Positions 25,084 to 33,999 of a stretch of 64,000 bases of DNA are shown here, one piece after another. Each line of letters begins with the position of its first letter. Positions within the stretch are counted from its first letter, which is position 1. Position numbers and translations under genes: made by a program. The notes beneath the pieces were generated by a model, which worked only from the letters and a program-made list of their open reading frames with translations, ran no database searches and had not been told where the DNA came from. The stretch covers positions 2,320,720 through 2,384,719 of the forward strand of contig NZ_JAJKFT010000010.1 of assembly GCF_020966755.1 (NCBI RefSeq), in the 5' to 3' direction. The stretch is from Blastopirellula sediminis (lineage in GTDB: Bacteria > Planctomycetota > Planctomycetia > Pirellulales > Pirellulaceae).

Positions 25084-26187
25084 TTAGGTGCGAGGACGTG
25101 AGTAAAAGGGAAGCGGCGCGACTTCGGCCGTAATTCTTTTACCGCGAATATCGATTTCTACCGATGTGCCGGTGACCGCAATGCTCGGATCAACGTAACC
25201 CATTGCGATCGGCTGATTGAGGGTGGGCGAGAAAGTGCCGCTGGTCACATCGCCGACTTGTTTGTCGCCGATGTGAATCGTGCAGTGTTCGCGCGGAACG
25301 CGGCGATCGCAGCAGGTCAGTCCGACCCGGACCATCTTCGGCGCCATATCGCGGGCCGCTTCGATCCGGTCTTTGCCGATGAAGTCATGGTCGAACGAAA
25401 CGCCGAAGGCCAAGCCGGCCGTGATCGGGTCGATCGATTCCAACAGTTCATGTCCGTACAAGGGCATCGCCGCTTCCAGGCGGAGCGTGTCGCGTGCGCC
25501 CAAGCCGCAAGGCAAGCCGCCAACCGGCTTGGCCGCTTCCAGGATTTTGTCCCAGATCGCGGTCGCCGCGGCGGCCGGCACGGTCACTTCGACGCCGTCT
25601 TCGCCGGTGTAGCCGGTGCGGCTGATCAAAGCGGGCTCGCCGCAGAGGGTTCCCAGGGCGCCCGAGTAGTATTTCAGTTCGCCGATCGCGACGTCGCACA
25701 GCGGCTGGACCGCGGCGATCGCCTTTGGGCCTTGCACCGCGATCATCGCCGTTTCAAGCGTATGGTCGGTGAAGACGACCCCTTCGGCGGGGAGATGCTT
25801 TTCGATCCAAGCGGCGATTTTCTCGCGATTTCCGGCGTTTACGACCAACCAGAAGTATTGCTGGTCCCCTGCGCCAAGGTTGTAAATCAAGACGTCGTCA
25901 AGGATTCCGCCTTCTTCGTTACAGACCAGGCTGTAGCGGATCTTCCCCATCGGGACGACCGAAGCTTTACGCGTGAGCAGCTTGTCGAGAAACTCGCCGG
26001 CGCCGGGCCCATCAAAGCGAAAGCGGGCCATGTGGGAGACGTCAAACAGGCCAACCGCGTTACGGGTAGCGTTGTGTTCGTCAATGATCGAAGAATATTG
26101 GACCGGCATTTCCCAGCCGCCGAAGTCGACCAGTCGGCCGCCTGCGGCGTGGTGCCAATCATTTAGAGGCGTTTTGGCGAGCGTCAT
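25084..26187 (-). CDS. gcvT: Aminomethyltransferase (glycine cleavage T protein)
   Basis: The start at 26187 (367 residues, 'MTLAKTPLNDWHHAAGGR') has GGAG 5 nt upstream and gives the normal length; an in-frame open stretch of 59 codons further upstream is not supported by family length. The protein transfers the methylene group from lipoyl-GcvH to tetrahydrofolate and releases ammonia. Family motifs include 'DFGGWEMPVQYSSI', 'VGLFDVSHMARF', 'SRTGYTGEDGVEV' and 'LGARDTLRLEAAMPLYGHEL' (folate domain). It is the first gene of the gcv operon. Confidence 0.96.
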   Translation of the reverse strand: MTLAKTPLNDWHHAAGGRLVDFGGWEMPVQYSSIIDEHNATRNAVGLFDVSHMARFRFDGPGAGEFLDKLLTRKASVVPMGKIRYSLVCNEEGGILDDVLIYNLGAGDQQYFWLVVNAGNREKIAAWIEKHLPAEGVVFTDHTLETAMIAVQGPKAIAAVQPLCDVAIGELKYYSGALGTLCGEPALISRTGYTGEDGVEVTVPAAAATAIWDKILEAAKPVGGLPCGLGARDTLRLEAAMPLYGHELLESIDPITAGLAFGVSFDHDFIGKDRIEAARDMAPKMVRVGLTCCDRRVPREHCTIHIGDKQVGDVTSGTFSPTLNQPIAMGYVDPSIAVTGTSVEIDIRGKRITAEVAPLPFYSRPRT

Positions 26188-26545
26188 CTTGCTCCAGGGT
26201 GGTTTGAGACCAATGGTTTTCCGCAGGAAACAAGGCAGCTGGGCCCCGGCGAAGAGCGCAAGTTCCGATTGCGCACGGCCAGATCGCTCGCCGATCGCAG
26301 GTTTTGCGACCGAAGAGGGAAGGCGCCAGGCGTCGTGCTCTGGGATGAGAGCGACGCTCGACAATGCTCAGATGCCAATTAGCGAAAGATCAACAGTACT
26401 GGCAAATTGTAACCCACTGCGCGGCCAGTGCTAGGGGCGAAGTGGTGTGTGGTTTGCCGTTCTTTTTTGGGAGCGAAACGCCCAATAGGCGAAAAACCGC
26501 ACGCTCTGCGCAAGGAAACGCCCAGGGCGCGACGCGATTATTGAT
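26188..26545. other. Leader region of the gcv operon; no riboswitch recognised
   Basis: This 358-base stretch separates the bestrophin-like gene (start of the gap on the minus strand is its end at 26546) from gcvT. It must hold the gcv promoter. It was read on the minus strand for the glycine-aptamer conserved blocks, which were not found. No gene is supported in it. Confidence 0.4.
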
Positions 26546-27505
26546 TTATATCAACAAATGATCCACCGGTTGAATCGGTGCGGGGATTTCTTCTTGGGGA
26601 TCGGCCGAAAGTTGGCGGATGTTGATTTCGATCATCGTCGTCAGTTGCAATAGCGGCAGGTCGTTGTCGTCCGTGCTGAACGGCTGTTCGATTTCGTCGC
26701 CCACGGCGTCGAGGCCAAGAAACGCATAGGCGGTCAGCGCGACTACGAGCGGAGTGAACCATTGAGCGGTGTCATGCAGTCCGCAAGGCAAGGCCAAGCA
26801 GTAGAGCAAAACGGTCCGGTGAGTCAGGACGCTATAGGTGAACGGAATCGGCGTGCTCTTGATTCGCTCGCACCCCCCTTGGATCGCAAGCATCTCGGTC
26901 AGGTTCTGATGGATCAGCGGGACATGAAAGACGTTGAGACGTCCGCTGCGCCATGCGTGATTGATGCACCTGGCGATGCGATCGGCGATGGCGGCTGGGA
27001 CGTTGTCCTGCGCCAGGTAAGCGTCCGCTTCGGCGTCGTTCTGTAAACGTTTGCGCAATTCGTCGCTTGGATCGGTTTCGCGGAGTCGATGACGGAACGC
27101 GTGGATGTAGGCGATGATCAGCGACTCAAGCCGGCGCTGATCCGGCGCGGGCTTCCAGGGGCCGTCTGGATCGCTAGGCGCATTCTCATCGCCGATCAAT
27201 GTATTGATCTGCATCGTGAAACTGCGGCAGACATTGACCATTCGCCCCCACAGCTTGCGACCTTCCCAATAGCGATCGTAGGCGGCGTTGTTGCGGAAGC
27301 CGAGAAAAATCGCGAGCGCCAAACCGACCACCGTAAATGGCGCCATCCCCAGCGTGAGCTTGTGCTCTGGGAACATCATCGCGATCGTGGTTGTGAAAAC
27401 TGAAAATCCGACCACGACGAACAACCGAGGCCACGTTCGATTCATGGTCGTTCCATGAATCGCAAAGATCATACGGATCCAGCTATCTTTTTCGGTGATG
27501 ATCAT
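26546..27505 (-). CDS. Bestrophin-like (UPF0187) membrane channel protein
   Basis: The 319-residue protein has the bestrophin/YneE layout: 'SWIRMIFAIHGTT' at the N-terminus, two early membrane helices (about 26-44 and 52-70), the conserved 'FLGFRNNAAYDRYWEGRKLW' segment, another pair of helices about 215-265, and the C-terminal 'GLDAVGDEIEQPF' motif. Bacterial homologues form pentameric anion- or cation-permeable channels in the inner membrane. The function in this organism is unknown. It stands alone between the gcv operon and the kinase gene. Confidence 0.88.
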   Translation of the reverse strand: MIITEKDSWIRMIFAIHGTTMNRTWPRLFVVVGFSVFTTTIAMMFPEHKLTLGMAPFTVVGLALAIFLGFRNNAAYDRYWEGRKLWGRMVNVCRSFTMQINTLIGDENAPSDPDGPWKPAPDQRRLESLIIAYIHAFRHRLRETDPSDELRKRLQNDAEADAYLAQDNVPAAIADRIARCINHAWRSGRLNVFHVPLIHQNLTEMLAIQGGCERIKSTPIPFTYSVLTHRTVLLYCLALPCGLHDTAQWFTPLVVALTAYAFLGLDAVGDEIEQPFSTDDNDLPLLQLTTMIEINIRQLSADPQEEIPAPIQPVDHLLI

Positions 27506-27678
27506 CGGCGGTAGAAACCTTTAGGGAAGCGGACTCAGGCGTCGGCGCGACTTTGGACATTAAGGTAACCGACGACCTTGTCCGGCAACAAGCAAGCTGG
27601 GCCGTTTCGAACGCCGGAGCTTGCTCGAGATCGCCGATTTTCGACGAGAATCGGCGGGAAGGCGCCCGGAATCGGGAC

Positions 27679-30141
27679 TTACTGCGTCGGTTTCGGCTCA
27701 CGCACGAAGACGTTGCGAACCGCCAGGTTCGAGAGAATCGGACAGCCCAATCCGAAACCGCCGGTTTGGGCCGGGGGATCGTCGGCCACGTAGTCGACCG
27801 TTACCGCGCCGTTCACGCGAATCTGAATTCGGTTGTCGACGGCGATAATTTCGAGCGTGTACCATTGCCCAGGATCGATTCGCGGCCCCGGCACGGCGGC
27901 CTTGGCTACACGTTGATCGCCGACCTGAAACACGTCTTCGTAGAGACTGCCGATTCCCCAGCCGTCTGGATTGTCGAGCGCATCAGGATCGGGATTGGGG
28001 ACGCCGTATCCACGGCGAGCGCCATGCTCCCAAGTCTTGTTGTGACGGAAATAGACCCAAGTTCTGCCGCGCTGTCCGGCCAGGACCTCGCAGCGAAAAT
28101 GAAAATCGCCGTAGTCGGTCCGCTCGGTGAAGATCGCGCCTCCTTGGCTCGGGCGATAGCCGCTGTTCGCGCCTCGCATCGAAAGCTTATCAATCGTCCA
28201 CTTGATCGAATTGGGGTTGCGCTTTTCCCACCCGCTGAAGTCCTTGTCATTGAACATCGGCGTCCACGGACCAAGGTTGAGTCCGGCGAGCAGATCAACC
28301 GGCTGCTCAACTTGTGCGGCGGTTGCTGGCGCTGGTTCCGGAATCGTCGGAGTAGGCGCACTCTCCCAAGAGACGCGGACGCGCGACTCGGTTCCGCTGG
28401 TAATCGTTAACTCGCTGACGCTGGTCTTAATGCCGCTGCTCGTCTCCAAGGCGAAATTGTATTGGCCCGGCGCGATCGGCCGCTTCGCCTCTTCGCTATC
28501 GAGCGTGATCGTCGTTTTCTCTAGCGTATTTTCGTTGACGAGGACGAGCTGTTTATCGCGCAGGTGGGCGACGAAATCCTCCCCTTCCATTTCGACGATC
28601 AACGTGCCGTTGGGAGTCGAAATGCGAAACAAGAGGCCGGACCCGTAGGCGATCAGACCGCAGAGCAATAGTCCGACCAAGATCGCGCCGCCGTAAAAGA
28701 AACTGCCGCGGCCGACGCGGGCTCGCCGGGAAGGTTTCTTCAGCGGATCGATCGAGATGATCTTGACTCCTTCAATCAGCCCCGGCGAGTTGAGCGTTTC
28801 CAGGAAGTTGCTCGGCGACGTGTCGGAGTCCGCTTCTTCGCCGACCGGTAACGGGGGAGGCGCGGCGTCGCTGACTTGCGGCGAGAGGGCTTGCAAGTCG
28901 GCGGCCAACTCGGCGGCGCTGGCGTAACGCTGTTCGGGAAGTTTCGCCAGGCACTTCTGGTAGATCGCTTCGAGCTGGGGCGGCACGTCGTCGCGGAGAT
29001 CGGTTAGCTTTGGGGGCGACTTCTCGCGATGTCCGAGCAGTTTCTGCATCAGCGTCTCGCCGGCGAAGGGAGGTTTGCCGGTCAAGAGAAAGTAGAGCGT
29101 ACAGCCCAAGCTATAGAGGTCGGCTTGCGAGGTGACCGACTTGGTGTCGACCGCTTGTTCCGGCGCCATAAAGTCGACCGTTCCCATGATCGAGCCGTGA
29201 CGCGTCAGTCCGTCCTCCTCTTTTTCGTCTTCGGCATTTCCTCCTTCGAGCGCCGCAACCGAATCAAGCCGCGCGATTCCCATGTCGAGGATTTTGACGA
29301 CCCCTTGATCGTCGAGCAGTAAGTTCGCCGGTTTGATGTCGCGATGAACCAGGCCGACGCCGTGTGCGTATTGCAGACCTTGCGCCGCTTGCATTATATA
29401 GTCGACCGCTTTGGCGACGGAGAGAGGGCCAGACTTCCGCACGACCGAGTTGAGATCGCGACCGGCGACATACTCCATCACAAAGAAGTAGAGCCCTTCG
29501 GCTTCGTCGGCGTCGTAAGCGGTGACGATGTTCGGGTGTCGCAGTTGGGCGGCGACTTGCATCTCTTGCAGGAAGCGATCGAGCGCGTTTCCTTTTTCGG
29601 TCGATGCGCGAGGAAGAATCTTGAGGGCGACGTCGCGTCCCATCATGCTGTGCCGCGCTTTGTAAACTTGCCCCATCCCGCCTTCACCGATCTTGTCAAG
29701 GATCACGTAGCGATCGAGCTTCAAGCCGCGCGTTTTGCCATGCGAGATCGAGCGAACTTGAAACCGGGTCAGCAGATCCTTTTCCAGCAAGATCGCTGCA
29801 AGTTGATGGGCAGATTTGATTCCATGCGCGCGGAGCAACTCTTCGATCTTATCGGCCGGGACGATGTCGGCGGTCGTCAGCCGGGTCTGAAACTTCTGCA
29901 GGCTCAGGTCGGCTGGCGTGAGGAGCGCAGAGCGTAAGACCGGCAGCGGCGGCAGATGCAGTTCTTCGGCCGGCGTCGTTCCGCTATCAAGCCGAGCGAT
30001 CTTCTGCAGCGAAGCGATATGTTTTCGCAGTTGCATCGCGAGCGACGCGTCTCCCCCAGCGAGCGCAGTCAGGTCGGTCGGCTTCCCCGCAGAGGTCGCC
30101 TCTTCCCATTGAGCCAGCAAATCGAGGAGTTGGTCATCCAT
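27679..30141 (-). CDS. Membrane Ser/Thr protein kinase with an extracytoplasmic DUF1080 domain
   Basis: The 820-residue protein has an N-terminal helical part (1-140), a Hanks-type kinase domain (about 145-415) with G-loop 'IGEGGMGQVY' (151-160), K174, catalytic H266-R-D268 with K270, a D-M-G (286-288) instead of D-F-G, and 'APE' (326-328). A Pro-rich linker leads to one membrane helix (482-505). Outside the membrane lies a beta-rich segment (to about 600) and a DUF1080 (3-keto-disaccharide hydrolase/LamG-like) domain at about 635-815 ('LFAGLNLGPW' region, 'DFSGWEKRN', 'GDFHFRCEVLAG'). All catalytic residues are present, so it should be active. The outer domain may sense carbohydrate; this is inference. 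Confidence 0.9.
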   Translation of the reverse strand: MDDQLLDLLAQWEEATSAGKPTDLTALAGGDASLAMQLRKHIASLQKIARLDSGTTPAEELHLPPLPVLRSALLTPADLSLQKFQTRLTTADIVPADKIEELLRAHGIKSAHQLAAILLEKDLLTRFQVRSISHGKTRGLKLDRYVILDKIGEGGMGQVYKARHSMMGRDVALKILPRASTEKGNALDRFLQEMQVAAQLRHPNIVTAYDADEAEGLYFFVMEYVAGRDLNSVVRKSGPLSVAKAVDYIMQAAQGLQYAHGVGLVHRDIKPANLLLDDQGVVKILDMGIARLDSVAALEGGNAEDEKEEDGLTRHGSIMGTVDFMAPEQAVDTKSVTSQADLYSLGCTLYFLLTGKPPFAGETLMQKLLGHREKSPPKLTDLRDDVPPQLEAIYQKCLAKLPEQRYASAAELAADLQALSPQVSDAAPPPLPVGEEADSDTSPSNFLETLNSPGLIEGVKIISIDPLKKPSRRARVGRGSFFYGGAILVGLLLCGLIAYGSGLLFRISTPNGTLIVEMEGEDFVAHLRDKQLVLVNENTLEKTTITLDSEEAKRPIAPGQYNFALETSSGIKTSVSELTITSGTESRVRVSWESAPTPTIPEPAPATAAQVEQPVDLLAGLNLGPWTPMFNDKDFSGWEKRNPNSIKWTIDKLSMRGANSGYRPSQGGAIFTERTDYGDFHFRCEVLAGQRGRTWVYFRHNKTWEHGARRGYGVPNPDPDALDNPDGWGIGSLYEDVFQVGDQRVAKAAVPGPRIDPGQWYTLEIIAVDNRIQIRVNGAVTVDYVADDPPAQTGGFGLGCPILSNLAVRNVFVREPKPTQ

Positions 30142-30298
30142 TTAGGACAGATCTCGCCTGGGGCGATCGGGGGCCGGGTAACTGGCCAGCGGTCATTGTA
30201 GTCGAGCGATGTCAGCGTCGCATGTTAGGGATAGCGAGCGGCGGGGCGAGAACTGGACACCGATTTTATCCGTTGCCGTCCACCCTTCGGCATTCCGT

Positions 30299-30331
30299 AA
30301 AAAAAGCCGCAGTCCAACAGGAGTGCGGCTT
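30299..30331 (-). terminator. Intrinsic terminator after the DUF1559 lipoprotein gene
   Basis: On the minus strand the 8-bp stem AAGCCGCA/TGCGGCTT (30324-30331 with 30304-30311, 12-nt loop) is followed by seven T (complement of 30299-30305). It lies 26 bp past the stop at 30357 and ends transcription before the kinase gene. Confidence 0.88.
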
Positions 30332-30356
30332 GGAGTGGTTCTAGAAAGAGGGGCGT

Positions 30357-32171
30357 CTATTCGACGTCATCCCAATTAATCGGATTTCCATCGTTCCGTT
30401 CAATCAGATGTCGCATCGTTTCCGGCTTCATCTTTTTGGCGGAAAACTGATGAACGCTGCCATCGACCAGGGCCGCTTCAAACGTTCCTTCCGGATTGAG
30501 GTTGTCGAGCCCGCGGAACGGGTTCTGGGGATCGTAGTCCCATTCGTCCGGCTTGGTCCAAATGACGGCGTTCTCTGGCGACACGTTCAAGATCATGATC
30601 GTGTTGGAGGTGCCGTCGGTGAAGTCTTGGAAACCAAACGCCTCACCACGATGAAAGAACGCCTTTTCGCCGGACGGCACGACGTAGGTCGTTTTGGTCG
30701 GATCGTCCGAGCGATTGTTTGGATCAACAAAGATCTCCGGCATCATCTCGACCAGTTTGATGTTGTGCTCGCTATCCCACGGTTCGTCCAAGTGGAACTG
30801 TTCGTAGAGGTTGTTGTATTCGAGATAGGGAAGCAGGTGAACGCGCCATGACAGACCCGTCTCTTTGGTGAACGTCCCGTCCGGAAGTTTCCGCGTCGGG
30901 GGAGGGAACTTCAGATACGTATCCGCGAAGTTGTGAAATCCCAGAGCGAACTGCTTCAGGTTGTTACGGGATCGCGCCTTCTCTGCGGCGGCCCGAGCGG
31001 ACGCCGCGGCGGCGGCAATCGCCGGTTCGAGCGTCGTGCGGAGCTGGGTGATCTGCTCATTGTTCAGCGAAACGCTCAGTTGATTCTCGTTCATCTTAGG
31101 CATGATGGCGCTACGGACCATTTCGAGAATCGGCGCAGGAAGTTTGATCGGCAGGGTCTCGGGCCTGGTCATCAGATCGACCCAGTCATGCAATTCCTTC
31201 GCGTCTTCCGCGGTCTTCGTATCGACGATGAGATTGAACTTGGCGCTGTCGGCGTAGGCGAAGCCGAGGCCGCCGAAGTTCACTTTGTCGAGATAATATT
31301 TGGCGATTTGACCGCCGGGGACGGCTCCTTCTTCGAGCAACGCCTCGCGGTTTTTGTCATTAAGTAGAGCGATAAACTGCACCGGCGCCGGGCCGATCGC
31401 CGCGACCGCCGCTTCCAACTTCGACGTATCGGCAGGCTCTTGAGTGGCGATGCGAATTGCGTTTTCTTCCTGCATCGCCATCGCAACCCATTCGCCGCGC
31501 CGCGGCAGGGCCTGCTTCAAAACTTCCGGCGGCAGCTGGGCGGCGAAATCGCCCATGATCACCTTGACCAGCTCGACGTCGGAGATGGCGTCGGTCGTAT
31601 GGAAGACCGGGGTGGTCGCCTTTTCGGTATAGACGTCGCCGTCTTCGGTTTTGACTTCGAGCAGATGGAAGATAAACGCCATCTCCGAAACCCCTTTGGC
31701 GAACTCGGGGCTATTGAGCACGTTGACGACCGTTTCCTCTTCCATAAAGCCTTCGTCGACGCCGGCCTTTTTCACCTCTTCGACGATCGCCAGAAGGTCG
31801 GGATTCGGCCAATTGATCCGAATGACGGCGACCGTCGTGTCGTCCAGAAACGGGGCGAGGTCCTTCGCCCAAGTCGGCGAAGTGGCGGCGGCCGGCACGT
31901 TCGGTTGAGCGGCCGGGACGCTGGGCTGCGGCGCCGGCTTCTTGGGATCTTCCGTCGGAATCGCCGGCACGTTCGCCATTTCATTCCCGTCGGTGGTCGG
32001 CGGGGTGGTGAACGGAGAATCAAGCGGCGCTGTCGTGTCGGGCGCCGGCTTGGCGAGCGGCGTCAGTTTCGTTTCGACCGGCTCGGGGGGAGCTTGAGCG
32101 ACCGGTTTGGATTCGGAGCAGCCGACAACTAGGAGCAGCGCCCCGAGTAGCGGCAGAAAGGTGCGTGGCAT
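30357..32171 (-). CDS. DUF1559-domain lipoprotein
   Basis: The 604-residue protein starts with a lipoprotein signal (lipobox LVVGC, C18), then a Pro/Thr-rich linker to about residue 95. A central domain (about 100-390) begins 'PFLDDTTVAVIRINW'. The C-terminal DUF1559 part has 'RNNLKQFALGFHNFADTY', 'LSWRVHLLPYLEYNNLY', 'DGTSNTIMI' and 'ALVDGSVHQF'. Unlike the usual planctomycete DUF1559 proteins it has no type IV pilin-like N-terminus. The gene at 32290-33852 has the same two-domain plan, 118 bp upstream, so the pair arose by duplication. Function unknown. An AAGGA is 8 nt before the ATG. Confidence 0.86.
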   Translation of the reverse strand: MPRTFLPLLGALLLVVGCSESKPVAQAPPEPVETKLTPLAKPAPDTTAPLDSPFTTPPTTDGNEMANVPAIPTEDPKKPAPQPSVPAAQPNVPAAATSPTWAKDLAPFLDDTTVAVIRINWPNPDLLAIVEEVKKAGVDEGFMEEETVVNVLNSPEFAKGVSEMAFIFHLLEVKTEDGDVYTEKATTPVFHTTDAISDVELVKVIMGDFAAQLPPEVLKQALPRRGEWVAMAMQEENAIRIATQEPADTSKLEAAVAAIGPAPVQFIALLNDKNREALLEEGAVPGGQIAKYYLDKVNFGGLGFAYADSAKFNLIVDTKTAEDAKELHDWVDLMTRPETLPIKLPAPILEMVRSAIMPKMNENQLSVSLNNEQITQLRTTLEPAIAAAAASARAAAEKARSRNNLKQFALGFHNFADTYLKFPPPTRKLPDGTFTKETGLSWRVHLLPYLEYNNLYEQFHLDEPWDSEHNIKLVEMMPEIFVDPNNRSDDPTKTTYVVPSGEKAFFHRGEAFGFQDFTDGTSNTIMILNVSPENAVIWTKPDEWDYDPQNPFRGLDNLNPEGTFEAALVDGSVHQFSAKKMKPETMRHLIERNDGNPINWDDVE

Positions 32172-32289
32172 CTTTCAGATCCTTGAAGGAATGATGATAG
32201 GGGTGGTAGAGGAGCCCCCATCCTACCGGATCGAAATTGCACCGACAAATTGAAAGGGAGCGAATCGTTAACGACGAAGCGGGCCGCGT

Positions 32290-33852
32290 TTAGAAGGGAG
32301 GTTCCATCTCTTCGATGTAATTGCCATCATTCCGCTCGATGTAATTTTTCATGTCCTCCGCTCCAATCGCCGTGGTGAGCCACCGGACGCTGCCATCGGC
32401 GAACAAGGCCATGAACGCCCCTTTGTCGTCGACGGCGAGGCCTTGGAACGGCTTCTGCGGATCGAACTGCCAATCGTCCGGCTTGGTCCAGACGACGGCC
32501 GCTTCAGGCGTAGTGCGAACAGCCATAATGGTGTTGGAGGTTCCGTCCGTGAAATCTTGAAAGCCGAGACTCTTGCCGTCGCCGGTAGAAAATGCGTTCT
32601 TCCCTTGCGGAACGACGTAGGTGGTCAACGTCGGATCCTTCAAGTTCACTCCGGGCGCCTGATAAACCTCGGGCATGAACTTGGCCAGCTTCAGGTTGTG
32701 CTCGCTATCCCACGGTTCGTCGAGATGGAACTGATCGAAGAGCGCGTTTTGTTCGAGATAGGGGAGCAGGTAGACGCGCCACGATAGGAGCGGCTTGCCA
32801 TCTTGGTCTTTCGGGAACTGAGCTGGCGGAAATCGCTTGTAGGTATCGGCGAAGTTGTGAAACGCCAGACCGATCTGCTTCATGTTGACGATCGAATGGG
32901 CCTGCTGCGCGGCCTGCTGCGTTTGCGCGATCGCGGGGGCGAGCAACTGCCCGATCTGTTGCAGATCGTTTTGCTCCAGCATCAGGGCCAAGCGGTCGCC
33001 TGACTGTTTCGGCACGTACGACTTGAACGCCGCCGCAATCAGGCTGGCGAGCGGATTGCTCAAATTGCCCGGCGTCGTCAACGCTTCCAGCCAATCGTGC
33101 GCTTCGGCGGCGTCTTCCTCGTTGCGGAACTGCAGCGCCAAGCGAAGTTGCGGCTCAGGCGCCCATTGAACGCCGGCGATGGCGAATTGCATTTTCGACG
33201 AGTAATAGAGCAAGACCGAATTGCTCGGCAACTCCTCGCTCATCGAATAGATGGTGTCGCCGGTCATCATCCCGATCAGTTGAATCGGATCGTCGGCCAA
33301 CAGATCGGCCGCCTTGGCGAGCTTGGCCGGAGCGAACGGAAGTTGTTCGTTCAGCCGTTCGGTCAGTTCCTCGGAAGCAGTCACCGCGAGCCAATTTCCC
33401 TTTTGAATGGAGAAGAGTTCCATGAGCTCTTCATCCGCTTCATCTTCTCCCAGAACGCTGGCGACAAGCTTGTCGGCGGAAATTTTTCCGTTCATCCGGA
33501 GCAATGCGAACGTCTCCGGCGCTGCGTCATATTCGTTGGAGGCTTGGATAAGGAACGTCATTTCCGAGACGCCGTCGACGATGGGGCGTTCGGCCAATAG
33601 ATCCCCGAGCGGAAAGTCGCCAAAGTTCAGTTTCTCGGCGCCCCACTGCTGAACTTCGCTAAGTCGATTTTCGGCCGTCAGCTTGTCGATCTGGACGCGT
33701 GCGACCAGCATTACTTCCGGGGAGAGAAACGGCGCGATCTCTTTAACGAACGTCTTGCCGGCCGATTCTGCCGGAGAAGTTTGTTGGGCCACAAGAGCGG
33801 ACGAGATCAACAAGAGCGATAGAAGGCCAAGTGCGGCGCTGCGGCGAAGCAT
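32290..33852 (-). CDS. DUF1559-domain secreted protein, paralogue of the neighbouring lipoprotein
   Basis: The ATG at 33852 (520 residues) has GAGGA 8 nt upstream and places a signal peptide (ending ALVAQQ, about residue 23) at the start. The central domain (about 35-320, 'APFLSPEVMLVARVQ') and the C-terminal DUF1559 domain ('NMKQIGLAFHNFADTYKRFP', 'LSWRVYLLPYLEQNALF', 'DGTSNTIMA', 'FADGSVRW') match the order in the downstream gene at 30357. The difference is the export type: this copy has a cleavable signal peptide, the other a lipobox. Both lie on one strand and may form an operon. Confidence 0.85.
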   Translation of the reverse strand: MLRRSAALGLLSLLLISSALVAQQTSPAESAGKTFVKEIAPFLSPEVMLVARVQIDKLTAENRLSEVQQWGAEKLNFGDFPLGDLLAERPIVDGVSEMTFLIQASNEYDAAPETFALLRMNGKISADKLVASVLGEDEADEELMELFSIQKGNWLAVTASEELTERLNEQLPFAPAKLAKAADLLADDPIQLIGMMTGDTIYSMSEELPSNSVLLYYSSKMQFAIAGVQWAPEPQLRLALQFRNEEDAAEAHDWLEALTTPGNLSNPLASLIAAAFKSYVPKQSGDRLALMLEQNDLQQIGQLLAPAIAQTQQAAQQAHSIVNMKQIGLAFHNFADTYKRFPPAQFPKDQDGKPLLSWRVYLLPYLEQNALFDQFHLDEPWDSEHNLKLAKFMPEVYQAPGVNLKDPTLTTYVVPQGKNAFSTGDGKSLGFQDFTDGTSNTIMAVRTTPEAAVVWTKPDDWQFDPQKPFQGLAVDDKGAFMALFADGSVRWLTTAIGAEDMKNYIERNDGNYIEEMEPPF

Positions 33853-33999
33853 GCGATTTTCCTCGACGAGATGCGAACAGAGAGAGGGAGAGGAACTATC
33901 CCCTCTATCGTAGAGCATACGGCGCGCGAGTCTCAAGAAACCGCCGAAAGATTGGGACGAAAATTAAAAGGTTCGCCCCTTTTTCTTATCGAAATTCGC

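Noticed and set aside
26188-26364. An extended start for gcvT at 26364.
   Set aside because: The extra 59 residues are not part of the family, and GGAG with the ATG at 26187 gives the normal length.
26188-26545. A glycine riboswitch before gcvT.
   Set aside because: The leader was read on the minus strand for the conserved glycine-aptamer blocks and they were not found; a covariance-model search would settle it.
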